Source: Actinomycetes bacterium
Lineage (GTDB): Bacteria; Actinomycetota; Acidimicrobiia; Acidimicrobiales; RAAP-2
Length of the DNA stretch: 64,000 nucleotides
Assembly (NCBI GenBank): GCA_021791845.1
Contig: JAJYVT010000001.1
Span: forward strand, 62,001-126,000
Direction of reading: 5' to 3'
The notes beneath the pieces were generated by a model, which saw only the letters and a list, made by a program, of their open reading frames with translations, was not told the DNA's origin and searched no databases. Within the stretch, counting starts at the first letter, position 1. Each line of letters opens with the position of its first letter. Both the position numbers and the translations under genes were made by a program. Below, piece after piece: positions 6,700 through 15,727 of this stretch.

Positions 6700-9531
6700 G
6701 TGGGACCGCACGACCAGGGTCTGGACGACGCGCCACCCGATCTGTTGGCGGCGCAGACGGCCGAGGCGATGGCCGACGTCCCGGAGGCGGCGACCACGGA
6801 AGCCGAAGACCCGAGGATCCAGCTCACCTTGCTCTACCGGAACCTGCGAGCCTCACCGCGGGGCCTCACGAGCCTGCAGGCTGAGCGCCGGCTGGTCCGG
6901 TTCGGACCCAACGAGCTGACCCGCCGACAGGGCCGGCGATGGCCACGAGAGCTGGCACGGCAGTTCACCCACCCGCTGGCGCTGCTCCTGACGGCCGCCG
7001 CCGTCCTCGCCGAGATCAGCGGCACCCCGCGACTGGCGGTCGCCATCCTCGTCGTGATCGTGCTCAACGCGGTCTTCGCCTTCGTCCAGGAGCTGCAGGC
7101 GGAACGGGCGGTGGAGGCACTCGCCGCCTACGTGCCGGAGCAGGCGCACGTGCTGCGCGACGGGAAGCTCGTGCCGATCGACGCCAAGTCCCTGGTGCCC
7201 GGCGACGTGCTCGTGATCGAAGAGGGCGACCGCATCTGCGCCGACGGCCGGCTCATCGACGGCTCGATCCAGGTCGACCTTTCCATGCTGAACGGCGAGT
7301 CCCGTCCTGCCACGCGTTCGGCCGACCTCCTCGACACCTCGGGCCCCCTCATCGAGGCCCGCGACCTCGTGTTCTCCGGCACTGCGTGCGTTGGAGGGGA
7401 AGGCCGTGCGCTCGTGACCGGGACCGGGATGCACACCGAGCTCGGCCGGATCGCGTCGCTCTCCCAGCGAGTCGGACAAGAGGAGAGCCCGCTCGAACGG
7501 CAGGTGAAGCGGGTGGCGTGGCTGATCGCCGCCGTCGCCGTCGGTGCGGGCCTGGCGTTCCTGCCGATGGGCGCCGCTGCCGGCCTGTCGCTGGCGGCCG
7601 CTGCGAGCTTCGCCATCGGGCTCCTGGTGGCCAACGTGCCCGAGGGGCTCCTCCCCATCATCACGCTGGCGCTCGCGGTGGGGGTGCGCGACCTGGCGGG
7701 CCGGGGCGCGGTGATGAAGCGGCTGTCGGCGGTCGAGACGCTCGGCTCGACCACCGTCGTCTGCACCGACAAGACCGGCACGCTGACCCAGAACCGGATG
7801 ACCGTGACCAGGCTGTGGGTGCCCGGAAGGGACGTCGAGGTGCCGCGCGGCGCGTGGCCGGACGCCCCGGCGGCGGTCCACGCCCTCGTGCGCGCCGCGG
7901 TGGCCTGTACCCACCTCCAAGCGACCACGGCCGGCGACCTGGGGGACCCGACCGAGCTCGCGCTGCTCCGGCTCGGCGACGCCGTGGGCGACGGGGAGTC
8001 GACCGCCGAACGGACGGCGAGGCGGCGCGCCACGTTCCACTTCGACCCGAAGGTGAAGCGGATGTCCACCGTCGACGAGGAGGCGGACGGCGCGCTGGCC
8101 GTGCACGCCAAGGGCGCTCCCGAGACCGTCCTGCCCTGCTGCTCGAGCATCGCCACGGCAACCGGCGGACAACGGCCGCTGACGGCGCAGGACCGCGCCG
8201 GGGTCCTGGCGGCCGTCGACCGGTACGCGGCCGGCGGTCTCCGGGTCCTCGCAGTGGCGCGCAAGCCCCTCGGCCGGGCCGTCCCCGCCCAGCGGGAGGA
8301 GGCCGAGTCCGGTCTGTGCCTGCTCGGCCTGCTGGCGATGATCGATCCCCCGCGACCCGAGGTTCCTCCTGCGCTCGAGCGGGCGCACCGGGCGGGGATC
8401 CGCTTTCACGTCGTCACCGGCGACAACGGCCTCACCGCCTCCGCCATTGCCCGTGAGGTTGGCATCGGGGGGCCCGGCTCGCCGACGGTGACAGGCGGCC
8501 GGCTCGACGCGATGAGCGACGAGGAGCTCGACCACCTCATCGCCGGTGGTGAGGAGATCGTGTTCGCACGCAGCTCGCCGGAGGCAAAGCTCCGGATCGC
8601 CGACGCCCTGCGGGCCCATGGCGAGGTGGTGGCCATGACGGGCGACGGCGTGAACGACGCGCCGGCGCTGCACCGGGCGGACATCGGCGTCGCCATGGGT
8701 CGCTCGGGGACCGACGTGGCACGCGAGGCGGCGACGATGGTCCTCACCGACGACAACGCGGCCACCATCGTTGCCGCCGTCGAGGAAGGGCGGCGGGTCT
8801 TCGACAACGTGCGCAAGTTCGTCCTCTACATCTTCACGCACGCCGTCCCCGAGGTCGTCCCCTTCTTCGTCTTCGCCCTCTCGGGCGGCGCCATCCCACT
8901 GCCGCTGACCGTCATGCAGATCCTCGCCGTGGACCTCGGTACGGACACGCTGCCGGCGCTGGCACTCAGCCGGGAGCCGGCCGAGCCCGGCCTCATGGAC
9001 CGGCCGCCACGCTCGCGACGGGAGGGCGTGATCACCCGGCACATGCTGGCGCGCTCGTGGGGGTTCATGGGGGTGATCTCGGCGGTGCTCGTCATGGCCG
9101 GCTTCTTCGTCGTCCTGCTCCAAGCCGGCTGGCATCCCGGAGCCGCCACCGGGAGCGGGACGCGCCTGCACGCCGCCTACCTCGAGGCCACCACCGTCGC
9201 CTGGCTCGGGATCGTGGCATGCCAGGTGGGAACCGCCTTCGCGGCACGGAGCGAATGGGCATCGCTGCGGACGATCGGCTTCTTCACCAACCGCCCCCTC
9301 CTGCTGGGGATCGCCGTCGAGCTCGGCTTCGCCCTCGCGCTCGTGTACGCGCCGCCGTTCCACGGGCTGTTCGGCACCGCGTCCCTCTCGGTCACCCAGC
9401 TTGCGCTCGTGGTGCCGTTCCCCTTCGTCGTGTGGGGCGCCGACGAGGCGCGACGGTGGCGGGCTCGCCGGCGCGCCGCCGCTCGCCGGTCCGGGCTCGG
9501 CCGGACCCAGCCCCCGGCGTCACCCGCGTGA
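6700..9531 (+). CDS. P2-type cation-transporting P-type ATPase
   Basis: 943 residues. Cation-ATPase N-terminal domain; paired transmembrane helices near residues 90-125; actuator loop with [10 protein letters not shown] (the TGES-like motif reads NGES). The fourth helix has [10 protein letters not shown]. The phosphorylation site is [11 protein letters not shown], with Asp at about 357. Nucleotide-binding KGAPE and the hinge [11 protein letters not shown] are present. Six C-terminal transmembrane helices complete a ten-helix P2 layout. The NVPEGL motif resembles Na+/K+- and H+/K+-type pumps more than classic bacterial Ca2+ or Mg2+ pumps, so transported ions could include Na+, K+ or Ca2+. GTG at 6700 follows a G-rich stretch. 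It converges on the aldo/keto reductase gene. Confidence 0.9.
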   Translation: MGPHDQGLDDAPPDLLAAQTAEAMADVPEAATTEAEDPRIQLTLLYRNLRASPRGLTSLQAERRLVRFGPNELTRRQGRRWPRELARQFTHPLALLLTAAAVLAEISGTPRLAVAILVVIVLNAVFAFVQELQAERAVEALAAYVPEQAHVLRDGKLVPIDAKSLVPGDVLVIEEGDRICADGRLIDGSIQVDLSMLNGESRPATRSADLLDTSGPLIEARDLVFSGTACVGGEGRALVTGTGMHTELGRIASLSQRVGQEESPLERQVKRVAWLIAAVAVGAGLAFLPMGAAAGLSLAAAASFAIGLLVANVPEGLLPIITLALAVGVRDLAGRGAVMKRLSAVETLGSTTVVCTDKTGTLTQNRMTVTRLWVPGRDVEVPRGAWPDAPAAVHALVRAAVACTHLQATTAGDLGDPTELALLRLGDAVGDGESTAERTARRRATFHFDPKVKRMSTVDEEADGALAVHAKGAPETVLPCCSSIATATGGQRPLTAQDRAGVLAAVDRYAAGGLRVLAVARKPLGRAVPAQREEAESGLCLLGLLAMIDPPRPEVPPALERAHRAGIRFHVVTGDNGLTASAIAREVGIGGPGSPTVTGGRLDAMSDEELDHLIAGGEEIVFARSSPEAKLRIADALRAHGEVVAMTGDGVNDAPALHRADIGVAMGRSGTDVAREAATMVLTDDNAATIVAAVEEGRRVFDNVRKFVLYIFTHAVPEVVPFFVFALSGGAIPLPLTVMQILAVDLGTDTLPALALSREPAEPGLMDRPPRSRREGVITRHMLARSWGFMGVISAVLVMAGFFVVLLQAGWHPGAATGSGTRLHAAYLEATTVAWLGIVACQVGTAFAARSEWASLRTIGFFTNRPLLLGIAVELGFALALVYAPPFHGLFGTASLSVTQLALVVPFPFVVWGADEARRWRARRRAAARRSGLGRTQPPASPA

Positions 9532-9540
9532 CGGCCGGCG

Positions 9541-9592
9541 GCCTGGGTCAGCAGCCTGGGTCAGCGGCCTGGGTCAGCGGCCTGGGTCAGCG
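9541..9592. repeat. Four tandem 13-bp repeats between convergent genes
   Basis: Unit GCCTGGGTCAGCG (first copy ends in A) repeated four times. Each unit carries TCA, a TGA stop when read on the minus strand; the stop codon of the minus-strand aldo/keto reductase at 9587-9589 lies inside the last unit. Changes in copy number would move the stop only slightly. Confidence 0.85.
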
Positions 9593-10549
9593 GCGACGGG
9601 CCGGTTCGAACACCGCCGGCGGTGGAGCCGTGGCGGCACTCACGGCGGCGAGCTCGTCGGCCGACAGCCGGACGGCGACGGCGCGGGCGTTCTTTACGAC
9701 CTGCTCGGGCTTCGTCGCCCCGACGAGCACGCTCGGGACCGTCGGCTGCGCGGCGAGCCACCCCACGGCCAGCTCCAGCAGCGACCGCCCGTGTTGCTTG
9801 GCCATCGTGTCGAGCCGCTCCACGATGTCGAACACCGCTGTGGTGGCCCAGCTGGCGAACAGGGCGCTGTTGCCCAGCCTCGTGCCCCTGGGAGGCGGTT
9901 CGCCCCGCTGGTACTTCCCGGTGAGCAGTCCCGAGGCCAGCGGGAAGTACGGCACGACGCCGATGCCGTAGGCCGCGCAGGCGGGCACCACCTCCGCCTC
10001 GATGCCCCGGCGGAGCAGGCTCCACTCGGACTGGCTGGCGACGGGGCGGCTCCACCCGTTCGCCCGGGCCACGTGCTCGGCCTCGGCGATCTGCCAGCCG
10101 GCGAAGTTGGAGGTGGCGACGTAGCGGACCTTGCCGGCGCGGACGAGGTCGTCGAGGGCGCCCAACGTCTCTGTGACCGGGGTCTCGGGGTCGGGAAAGT
10201 GCTGGTAGTAGAGATCGATGTAGTCCGTTCCGAGGCGGCGCAGGCTCCGCTCGCAGGCGGCCATCACGACCTTGCGCGACGCGCCGGCGAGGTAGGGGCC
10301 CTCTCCGCCGGAGAACTTCGTCGCCACGACGACCTCGTCCCGACGGTCCCCCAGGGCGCGGCCCAGGATCTCCTCGGAACGGCCCTCGCCGTAGATGTCG
10401 GCGGTGTCGAAGAAGGTGACGCCGGCCTCGAGGCAGGCGTGCACCACCGCGGCGGAGCCCTGCTCGTCGAGGCGGCCACCGAAGTTGTTGCAGCCCAGCC
10501 CGAGCGCCGACACCTTGAGGCCGGAGCGGCCGACGGCGTGCAGGTCCAC
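9587..10549 (-). CDS. Aldo/keto reductase
   Basis: 320 residues from a GTG at 10549 preceded by GAGAGGG; the frame is open further upstream but that extension is Arg/Ser/Pro-rich and unlike the family. A complete AKR barrel is visible: GLGCNNFGG at the N-terminus, FFDTADIYGEG with catalytic Asp and Tyr, VVVATKFSGG with the catalytic Lys, YYQHFPDP with the active-site His, and cofactor-binding VLVGATKPEQV. It should reduce carbonyls using NADPH; the substrate is unknown. Closest in style to the large AKR group that includes YajO- and Tas-like enzymes. It is divergent from the unrecognised gene at 10840 across a 290-bp gap with hairpins. Confidence 0.88.
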   Translation of the reverse strand: MDLHAVGRSGLKVSALGLGCNNFGGRLDEQGSAAVVHACLEAGVTFFDTADIYGEGRSEEILGRALGDRRDEVVVATKFSGGEGPYLAGASRKVVMAACERSLRRLGTDYIDLYYQHFPDPETPVTETLGALDDLVRAGKVRYVATSNFAGWQIAEAEHVARANGWSRPVASQSEWSLLRRGIEAEVVPACAAYGIGVVPYFPLASGLLTGKYQRGEPPPRGTRLGNSALFASWATTAVFDIVERLDTMAKQHGRSLLELAVGWLAAQPTVPSVLVGATKPEQVVKNARAVAVRLSADELAAVSAATAPPPAVFEPARRR

Positions 10550-10623
10550 GTCGCCCTCTCTAGCAGGTCGGACCGGGAAGGACGGCGATGTGCGCCGGTT
10601 GCGACCTCGTTCCGCCGTTCTAC

Positions 10624-10660
10624 GGCTCGGAGGGCTCCGAGCCCCCACCGGTTCCGGTGG
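10624..10660. other. Two adjacent perfect hairpins in a divergent intergenic region
   Basis: GGCTCGGA-GGGC-TCCGAGCC (10624-10643, 8-bp stem) is followed after one base by CCACCGG-TT-CCGGTGG (10645-10660, 7-bp arms). They lie between the aldo/keto reductase start and the gene at 10840. Possible roles are insulation of the divergent promoters or structured leaders; no T-tract follows either. Confidence 0.5.
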
Positions 10661-10839
10661 CCGGCCTCGCCGCGCCGGACGGTGGCGGCTCCACCGTCGT
10701 CGACGGAGCGGGGTCCGGGGCGACCTACGGATCCTGACCCGGCGACCGTCCGCGGCCGCCGTGCGAGGGGCCGTTCGACCCTGGTGGCCAGCCGGGCTCG
10801 ACGCCCCAATGGTCATGGGCCTTTGGAACGGCGAGCACG

Positions 10840-11955
10840 ATGACGAAGCGGCGTACGAGCGATCCCGGTGCAAGCACCACGTCCAGGGTCCGCGCCCTTT
10901 TCGGGCGGCACCGCGCTGCGGTCTCCGTCGTGGTGGCGCTCTGCGTCATCGCTCTCGCCGTGACCCTGCTCGCCCGCCCATGGCAGGGATCGGGCCCGGG
11001 GGGACCGGAGCACGAGGCGACGACGGTCCCACCGTCGTCGTCGAGCCCCACGACGGCGAGCACCTCGACCACCGCTCCGGCGCCAGCCGTGCGCTCGACG
11101 CCGGCGCTGTACCCGGCCTCCCTCCCCACCGGGGTCGCGCCGGGGTCGTTGCAGGTCGACGCCTGGTCCCCGCCAACCTTCGGAGGCTACGTCCAGAGCT
11201 ACGAGGGGACCCGGGTGCGCGGCCAGTCCCTGCCCGAGCTGGTGATCGGCGGGCCCCAGGCCCAGCAGATGTTCGCCACGTCCGGCCACGCGCCCGAGTC
11301 GACCGTCCTGGCCGGGTACCCGGTCACGGTGTGGCGCATCGTGTCGGCCGAGCAGGCGGCGGTCGCGGGCGGTGCCACGGTGACGGGGTTGACGGCCACC
11401 CTCGCCGGCCGGGTCGTCTCGCTGATCGGGGTCTCCCTCACCGACGCCGAGCTCGCGTTCGTGCTCCATGGCCTCCACCCCCGTCCGAACGGGCCCGGGT
11501 GGGAGACCGGCGCGCTGCCGGCCACACTCGTGCTCGTCGCCCAGGGCGAGCGGTCCGAGGACCCGTCGTTCGTGCCGTACCGGGTCCAGTTCGGACCCGA
11601 CCTCGTGCTCGGCGTCACCCACGACGTCGTGATCCCACGCGGTGCGTGCGTCTGCAACGCGGAGTCCTGGCCGGTCGAGCTGACCACCGTCGGGTCGGTG
11701 CGGGCCACCGTGATCGACATGCTGCCCACCGGCGACCAGACCACCCAGCTCCACCAGATCGAATGGCAGTACTCCCCGGACGCCGACGTCACCCTCACCT
11801 ATGGCGGCATCACCACCGAGGAGGCGCTCCGCATCGCCGCCAGCGTCCACGCGGCGAGCCCCGCCCTGTGGGCATCGCTGCCGTGCACCAAGAACGCTGC
11901 GGGTGTCGGCGTCGTGGCCTGCGATCCCGAGCAGGAGATCCCGACGGTTCCCTGA
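10840..11955 (+). CDS. Membrane-anchored extracytoplasmic protein of unknown function
   Basis: 371 residues with no family I recognise. A basic N-terminus, one transmembrane segment at about 27-46 (AVSVVVALCVIALAVTLL), then a Ser/Thr/Pro-rich linker with TTVPPSSSSPTTASTSTT, and a roughly 270-residue extracytoplasmic domain. The domain has a CVC motif (RGACVCNAE) and another Cys pair near the C-terminus (LPCTKN and VACDPE), suggesting disulphides, and is rich in short beta-type segments. The layout fits a type II membrane or lipid-free anchored sensor or wall-associated protein. The start context is weak (GGAACGGCGAGCACG before the ATG). No operon partner; a tRNA gene follows on the other strand. 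Confidence 0.65.
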   Translation: MTKRRTSDPGASTTSRVRALFGRHRAAVSVVVALCVIALAVTLLARPWQGSGPGGPEHEATTVPPSSSSPTTASTSTTAPAPAVRSTPALYPASLPTGVAPGSLQVDAWSPPTFGGYVQSYEGTRVRGQSLPELVIGGPQAQQMFATSGHAPESTVLAGYPVTVWRIVSAEQAAVAGGATVTGLTATLAGRVVSLIGVSLTDAELAFVLHGLHPRPNGPGWETGALPATLVLVAQGERSEDPSFVPYRVQFGPDLVLGVTHDVVIPRGACVCNAESWPVELTTVGSVRATVIDMLPTGDQTTQLHQIEWQYSPDADVTLTYGGITTEEALRIAASVHAASPALWASLPCTKNAAGVGVVACDPEQEIPTVP

Positions 11956-12030
11956 GCGACGACGAACGTCACGCTCGATCCCCCGGCCGTTTCGAGGCCA
12001 GTCCGCAGCCGTCCACCTGAGAAGACGAAG

Positions 12031-12101
12031 AGCGGGTACGGGGAATTGAACCCCGATCTACAGCTTGGGAAGCTGTCGTTCTACCATTGAACTACACCCG
12101 C
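12031..12101 (-). tRNA. tRNA-Gly (anticodon CCC)
   Basis: 71 nt on the minus strand. The acceptor GCGGGTG pairs with TACCCGC; D arm GTTC/GAAC; the anticodon stem ACAGC/GCTGT encloses the loop TTCCCAA with anticodon CCC; the T arm CGGGG-TTCAATT-CCCCG is canonical. The discriminator base is U and no CCA is encoded. It reads GGG glycine codons, which are common in this GC-rich genome. Confidence 0.95.
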
Positions 12102-12529
12102 AGGTCGCAGCACCGCTGCGCGTCGGGCCCGCGAGCAGAGGTCCTACGGCCGCTGCTCGGCCTCGGACTACGTTCGTGAGCGGTTGTCACACTATCGTCT
12201 CGGCCGACGATGGGTCTTTCACGAACCCCCTGCGCCGCCCGGCGGCTTCCAGGCGCCGAGTGGGCGCCCACGCCCGAGTGGGCCGACCGGTCCTCCCGCC
12301 CTGCACGTGCTCGTCGCAGCGGGGTCGACGGCGTCACGGTGTCGTTCTCCCAGGTGGCGGGTAGCCGGCCGGGGTTGCGGGTACAGAAGTGACCGTGGAG
12401 TAACTTCGTCGGGCCACCAGGTCGGTGCGGGGCGGGTGCCCGAGACCGGCGCCGGCGGTGAGGCGCAGCGAGGCAGCGACAACCACAACGGGGCGGAGGC
12501 AGCCCCACGGAGCGGATCGGGAGGACGGG
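12102..12529. other. 428-bp gene-free region between tRNA-Gly and the Fe-S gene
   Basis: No coding frame with family resemblance. On the minus strand a -10-like GATAGT at 12190-12195 could serve the tRNA, about 90 nt upstream of its 5' end. On the plus strand TTGCGG (12375-12380) and TAACTT (12401-12406), spaced 20 nt, could serve the Fe-S gene. Both are weak. Confidence 0.3.
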
Positions 12530-14665
12530 GTGCTCGTACGGATCGTCATCGGGTTGGCCGTGACGGCGGCGTGCCTCGGCCTGGCCGGCCGCCGGTTCTG
12601 GTGGCTGTCCCGGCTGGTCCGGTCCGGGCAGCCCGCCCCCGAGCGTCTCCACCGGCGGGTCGAGCCGACCGTGCAGGCGGAGGTGACCGAGGTGGCCGGG
12701 CAGCGCAAGCTGCTCGAGTGGACGGTGCCGGGCCTCGCCCACTTCTTCACGATGTGGGGCTTCACCATCCTGCTCTTCACGATCATCGAAGCCTACGGGG
12801 ACCTCTTCCAGCCGACCTTCCACATCCCCGGCATCGGCACCTCCCCGGTCCTGGGCTTCATCGAGGACTTCTTTGCCGTAGCCGTCCTGGTCGCCCTGGT
12901 GGTGTTCACGGTGATCCGGATCAAGAACGCACCCGCCCGGCGTGAGCGGGCGTCCCGCTTCTACGGGTCCCACACCACGGCCGCCTGGATCACGCTGCTG
13001 CTCATCTTCGGCGTGATCGCCACCCTCCTCCTCTACCGGGGCGCCCAGGTCGACACCACGCCCCGGCAGTTCCCCTACGACAACTGGGCGTTCGCCTCGC
13101 ACGCCATCGGCGCCGGGCTCTCCGGGCTGGGGGCGGGTGTGAACGGCGCCCTGGCCACCACGTTCGTGATCCTCAATGTGTGCATCATCAGCGGCTTCCT
13201 CGTCTTCGTCTCCTACTCGAAGCACCTGCACATCTTCCTGGCCCCGTTCAACGTCGGCTTCTCCCGGCGGCCGCGGGCGCTCGGCGCGCTGGACAAGACG
13301 CCGGACATGGACATGGAGAACGTCTCCGAGGACACGGTGTTCGGGGCGGGGTTGATCGAGCACTTCACCTGGAAGCAGATGCTCGACTTCGCCACCTGCA
13401 CCGAGTGCGGGCGGTGCCAGTCGGTCTGCCCGGCGTGGACGACGGGGAAGCCGCTCTCCCCCAAGCTCGTGATCCTGGACCTGCGGGACAACATGTTCGC
13501 CTCGGCGTCCCGGCTCCTCGCCCAGCGCGCCGCGGCCGCCGGCGGCGAGGGCCAGGGAGCCGGGACCGACGGCGGCGCCACGGGGGCGGCGGCATCGTTC
13601 GAGCCGGTTCCTCTCGTGCCCAACGTCATCGAGCCGGACGTCCTGTGGTCGTGCACCACCTGCGGGTCGTGCGTCGAGCAGTGCCCGGTGGACATCGAGC
13701 ACGTGGACACCATCCTCGACATGCGCCGCTACCAGGTGCTCATGGAGTCCAGCTTCCCGAGCGAGGCGGGGCTGATGCTGCGCAACGTGGAGAACCAGGG
13801 CGACCCGTGGGGGCTCGGCCAGTCCAAGCGGACCGAGTGGACCCAGGCCCTGGACTTCGAGGTCCCGGTGGTGACCGGCACCATCCCCGACGACGTGGAG
13901 TACCTCTACTGGGTGGGCTGCGCCGGCGCGCTCGACGAGCGGGCCCGCAAGCAGGTGCAGGCGACCGCCCGGCTCCTGCACCGCGCCGGCGTCTCCTTCG
14001 CCATCCTCGGCCCCAAGGAGTCGTGCACGGGCGACCCGGCCCGCCGCATCGGCAACGAGTACCTGTACCAGGAGCAGGCCAAGGCCAACATCGCCACGCT
14101 GGACGGGGCCGGGGTGAAGAAGATCGTGGCCACCTGTCCCCACTGCTTCAACACCCTGAAGAACGAGTACCCCGCCCTGGGCGGCAACTACGAGGTGGTC
14201 CACCACGCCGAGCTGTTGGACCACCTGGTCCGGGCGGGTCGGCTCACGCCCGGCACCGGCTACCAGGGCACGGTCACCTACCACGACCCGTGCTACCTCG
14301 GCCGCCACAACCGGGTGTTCGACGAGCCCCGCACCGTCATCGACGCCATCCCCGGCGCGAGCTCGGTCGAGATGCGCCGGTGCCGGGAGCGCGGCTTCTG
14401 CTGCGGCGCCGGGGGCGCCCGCATGTGGATGGAGGAGTCGATCGGGACGCGGGTGAACGCGGACCGGACGGCGGAGGCCATCGGTACGGGAGCGGACGTG
14501 GTCTCGACCGCCTGTCCCTACTGCATGATCATGCTCGACGACGCGGTGCGGGCCAGCGGGAAGGAGGACGACGTCCGGGTCCTCGACCTCTCCCAGCTGG
14601 TGGAGGAGTCCATGGGCGAGCGGGTGCCGGCGGGAGCCGACCCGGACGGTCAGCCCATGCCGTAG
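12530..14665 (+). CDS. Membrane Fe-S oxidoreductase (HdrD/GlpC-like, CCG domains)
   Basis: About 711 residues from a GTG at 12530 with GGAGG upstream; the open frame extends to 12425 but that part is low-complexity. The N-terminal half holds five or so transmembrane helices like a nitrate-reductase-gamma/heme-b membrane subunit. Two [4Fe-4S] motifs follow: CTECGRCQSVCP and CTTCGSCVEQCP, the second separated by an Ala/Gly-rich insertion. Two CCG (heterodisulfide-reductase) domains are next: CPHCFNTLKNEY with PCYLGRHN, and RGFCCGAGGARMW with CPYCMIML. It likely passes electrons between a soluble flavoprotein and the membrane quinone pool. Mycobacterial homologues of this layout (Rv0338c-like) are linked to electron-transfer flavoprotein oxidation. 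Its tail overlaps the convergent PPOX gene by 16 nt. Confidence 0.85.
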   Translation: MLVRIVIGLAVTAACLGLAGRRFWWLSRLVRSGQPAPERLHRRVEPTVQAEVTEVAGQRKLLEWTVPGLAHFFTMWGFTILLFTIIEAYGDLFQPTFHIPGIGTSPVLGFIEDFFAVAVLVALVVFTVIRIKNAPARRERASRFYGSHTTAAWITLLLIFGVIATLLLYRGAQVDTTPRQFPYDNWAFASHAIGAGLSGLGAGVNGALATTFVILNVCIISGFLVFVSYSKHLHIFLAPFNVGFSRRPRALGALDKTPDMDMENVSEDTVFGAGLIEHFTWKQMLDFATCTECGRCQSVCPAWTTGKPLSPKLVILDLRDNMFASASRLLAQRAAAAGGEGQGAGTDGGATGAAASFEPVPLVPNVIEPDVLWSCTTCGSCVEQCPVDIEHVDTILDMRRYQVLMESSFPSEAGLMLRNVENQGDPWGLGQSKRTEWTQALDFEVPVVTGTIPDDVEYLYWVGCAGALDERARKQVQATARLLHRAGVSFAILGPKESCTGDPARRIGNEYLYQEQAKANIATLDGAGVKKIVATCPHCFNTLKNEYPALGGNYEVVHHAELLDHLVRAGRLTPGTGYQGTVTYHDPCYLGRHNRVFDEPRTVIDAIPGASSVEMRRCRERGFCCGAGGARMWMEESIGTRVNADRTAEAIGTGADVVSTACPYCMIMLDDAVRASGKEDDVRVLDLSQLVEESMGERVPAGADPDGQPMP

Positions 14666-15069
14666 GCGTGGGTGGGGCGGAAGCGCGCCACGAGGCGCCG
14701 CTCTGTCACCATGGCCCGGCGGAACTCGTCCCAGTCGGGGTGCTCCTCGCCCCGGACCGTGCGGTAGAGGGCGACGAGCTCCTCCACCGTCTCGTCGTCG
14801 GGCGCACCGGCCACGGCCGAGAGCGACGTCGTGCCGTCCAGCACCACGTAGGACCAGAAGTCGTCACCGGGAACGTAGAGGGAGGAGACCGGATCTCGCC
14901 GGAGGTTCCGGGTCTTGGCCCGGTCGTCGGTGACCGAGATGCGGGCCAGCCCGCCGGGCTCCATGGCGTACCCGATGTTCGAGAGCTGCGGTGCCCCGCT
15001 CCGGCGCCGGGTCACGAGCACCCCTTGGTGGCGGGGGCGGGCGAAGGCGATCGCGTCGATCAGCTCCAT
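14650..15069 (-). CDS. PPOX-class protein, probably F420-dependent
   Basis: 139 residues, a single split-barrel domain. The N-terminus MELIDAIAFARPRHQGVLVTRR, with APQLSNIGYAME, and the motif DRAKTRNLRRDP match the small F420-dependent pyridoxamine-oxidase-like group (TIGR03618 type) common in Actinobacteria. The C-terminus has WDEFRRAMVTERRLVARFRP. Such proteins bind F420 or flavin and reduce diverse substrates; the substrate is not predictable. It ends 16 nt inside the 3' end of the convergent Fe-S gene. The cNMP-binding gene is immediately upstream on the same strand, 21 bp away, so co-transcription is likely. Confidence 0.8.
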   Translation of the reverse strand: MELIDAIAFARPRHQGVLVTRRRSGAPQLSNIGYAMEPGGLARISVTDDRAKTRNLRRDPVSSLYVPGDDFWSYVVLDGTTSLSAVAGAPDDETVEELVALYRTVRGEEHPDWDEFRRAMVTERRLVARFRPTHAYGMG

Positions 15070-15090
15070 GGACCGCAGCCTTGCACGACC

Positions 15091-15522
15091 TCAGTGGGAG
15101 ATGAGGGCCGAGACCTTGGAGTCGGCCTCGCGCAGCCGCTCCGACATGGCGGCGAGCAGCTTGCGGCCGAGCGGCGGCACGTCCTCCAAGAGCCCGGTGA
15201 ACTCCCGCTGGCTCATGGTGAGCAGCACCATGTCCGTGTCCGCCACGACGGTGGCCGATCGTGGCTTTCGGTCGAGGAGGGCGAGCTCGCCGAAGTAGTC
15301 CCCGGGTCCGAGGGCGGCGATCTTCCGGCCGCCCCGCTTCACCGAGGCCCGACCCTCCACGATGAAGAAGAACTCGCGCCCCACCGTGCCCTCCTCGCAC
15401 AGCATGGTGCCCGCCGGTGCCGCCACCTGGTCGAGGGCTCGGCGCACCATGCGCAGCTCCTTGGCCGAGCAGGTGGAGAACAGCCAGATGGTCGACAGGT
15501 CGAGCGGCTGCTGACGGGCCAT
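15091..15522 (-). CDS. Stand-alone cyclic-nucleotide-binding-domain protein
   Basis: 143 residues, containing only a Crp-type cNMP-binding domain. The phosphate-binding cassette is FGELALLDRKPRSATVVAD, with FFFIVEGRASV and GPGDYF before it. A short C-terminal helix follows, and the DNA-binding helix-turn-helix of Crp/Fnr proteins is missing. The start ATG at 15522 is preceded by TACCGT at a 6-nt gap, indicating a leaderless mRNA; the frame is open further upstream but that part is low-complexity. It may act as a small regulatory subunit or sensor. Divergent from the ammonium transporter and likely co-transcribed with the PPOX gene. Confidence 0.82.
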   Translation of the reverse strand: MARQQPLDLSTIWLFSTCSAKELRMVRRALDQVAAPAGTMLCEEGTVGREFFFIVEGRASVKRGGRKIAALGPGDYFGELALLDRKPRSATVVADTDMVLLTMSQREFTGLLEDVPPLGRKLLAAMSERLREADSKVSALISH

Positions 15523-15528
15523 GGCGAA

Positions 15529-15534
15529 ACGGTA
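15529..15534 (-). promoter_or_regulatory. -10 element of a leaderless promoter (TACCGT)
   Basis: TACCGT on the minus strand, 6 nt before the ATG at 15522, preceded by GCGG. The same hexamer at the same spacing precedes genes at 48972 (minus) and 49112 (plus). Confidence 0.45.
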
Positions 15535-15601
15535 CCGCCAACGCCCGTTTCCCAAACCGTCCGGGCGCGACCACGCCGGGCCCGGGCCCGGTCCGGCAGA
15601 G

Positions 15602-15639
15602 TTCACGGCCCGGAAACACCTGCGTAGCCGCCCGGAAAC
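15602..15639 (+). promoter_or_regulatory. GlnR-like operator upstream of the ammonium transporter
   Basis: TTCAC-n6-GAAAC-n6-GTAGC-n6-GAAAC. This matches the actinobacterial GlnR pattern gTnAC-n6-GaAAC-n6-gTnAC-n6-GaAAC in spacing at all four boxes: both GAAAC boxes are exact and the two gTnAC boxes are 4 of 5. A -10-like CATACT lies at 15650-15655 and the gene starts at 15728. GlnR control of amt under nitrogen limitation is known in Streptomyces and mycobacteria. A GlnR protein is not in this window. Confidence 0.65.
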
Positions 15640-15727
15640 GGGGCCACCGCATACTCGGACCTCAGCCGGTCCCGACCCAGCGGACCGCCCGAGCCCGGCG
15701 ACGGAGCCGGGGGAGCGAGGAGCGCAC

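Noticed and set aside
12425-12529. N-terminal extension of the Fe-S oxidoreductase from an upstream start
   Set aside because: The extra 35 residues are low-complexity, and the GTG at 12530 has a GGAGG at the right distance before a hydrophobic N-terminus typical of the family.
15521-15727. N-terminal extension of the ammonium transporter in the open frame upstream
   Set aside because: It would run through the GlnR-like operator and the -10 element and has no similarity to Amt signal regions. The GTG at 15728 has a GAGGAG ribosome site.
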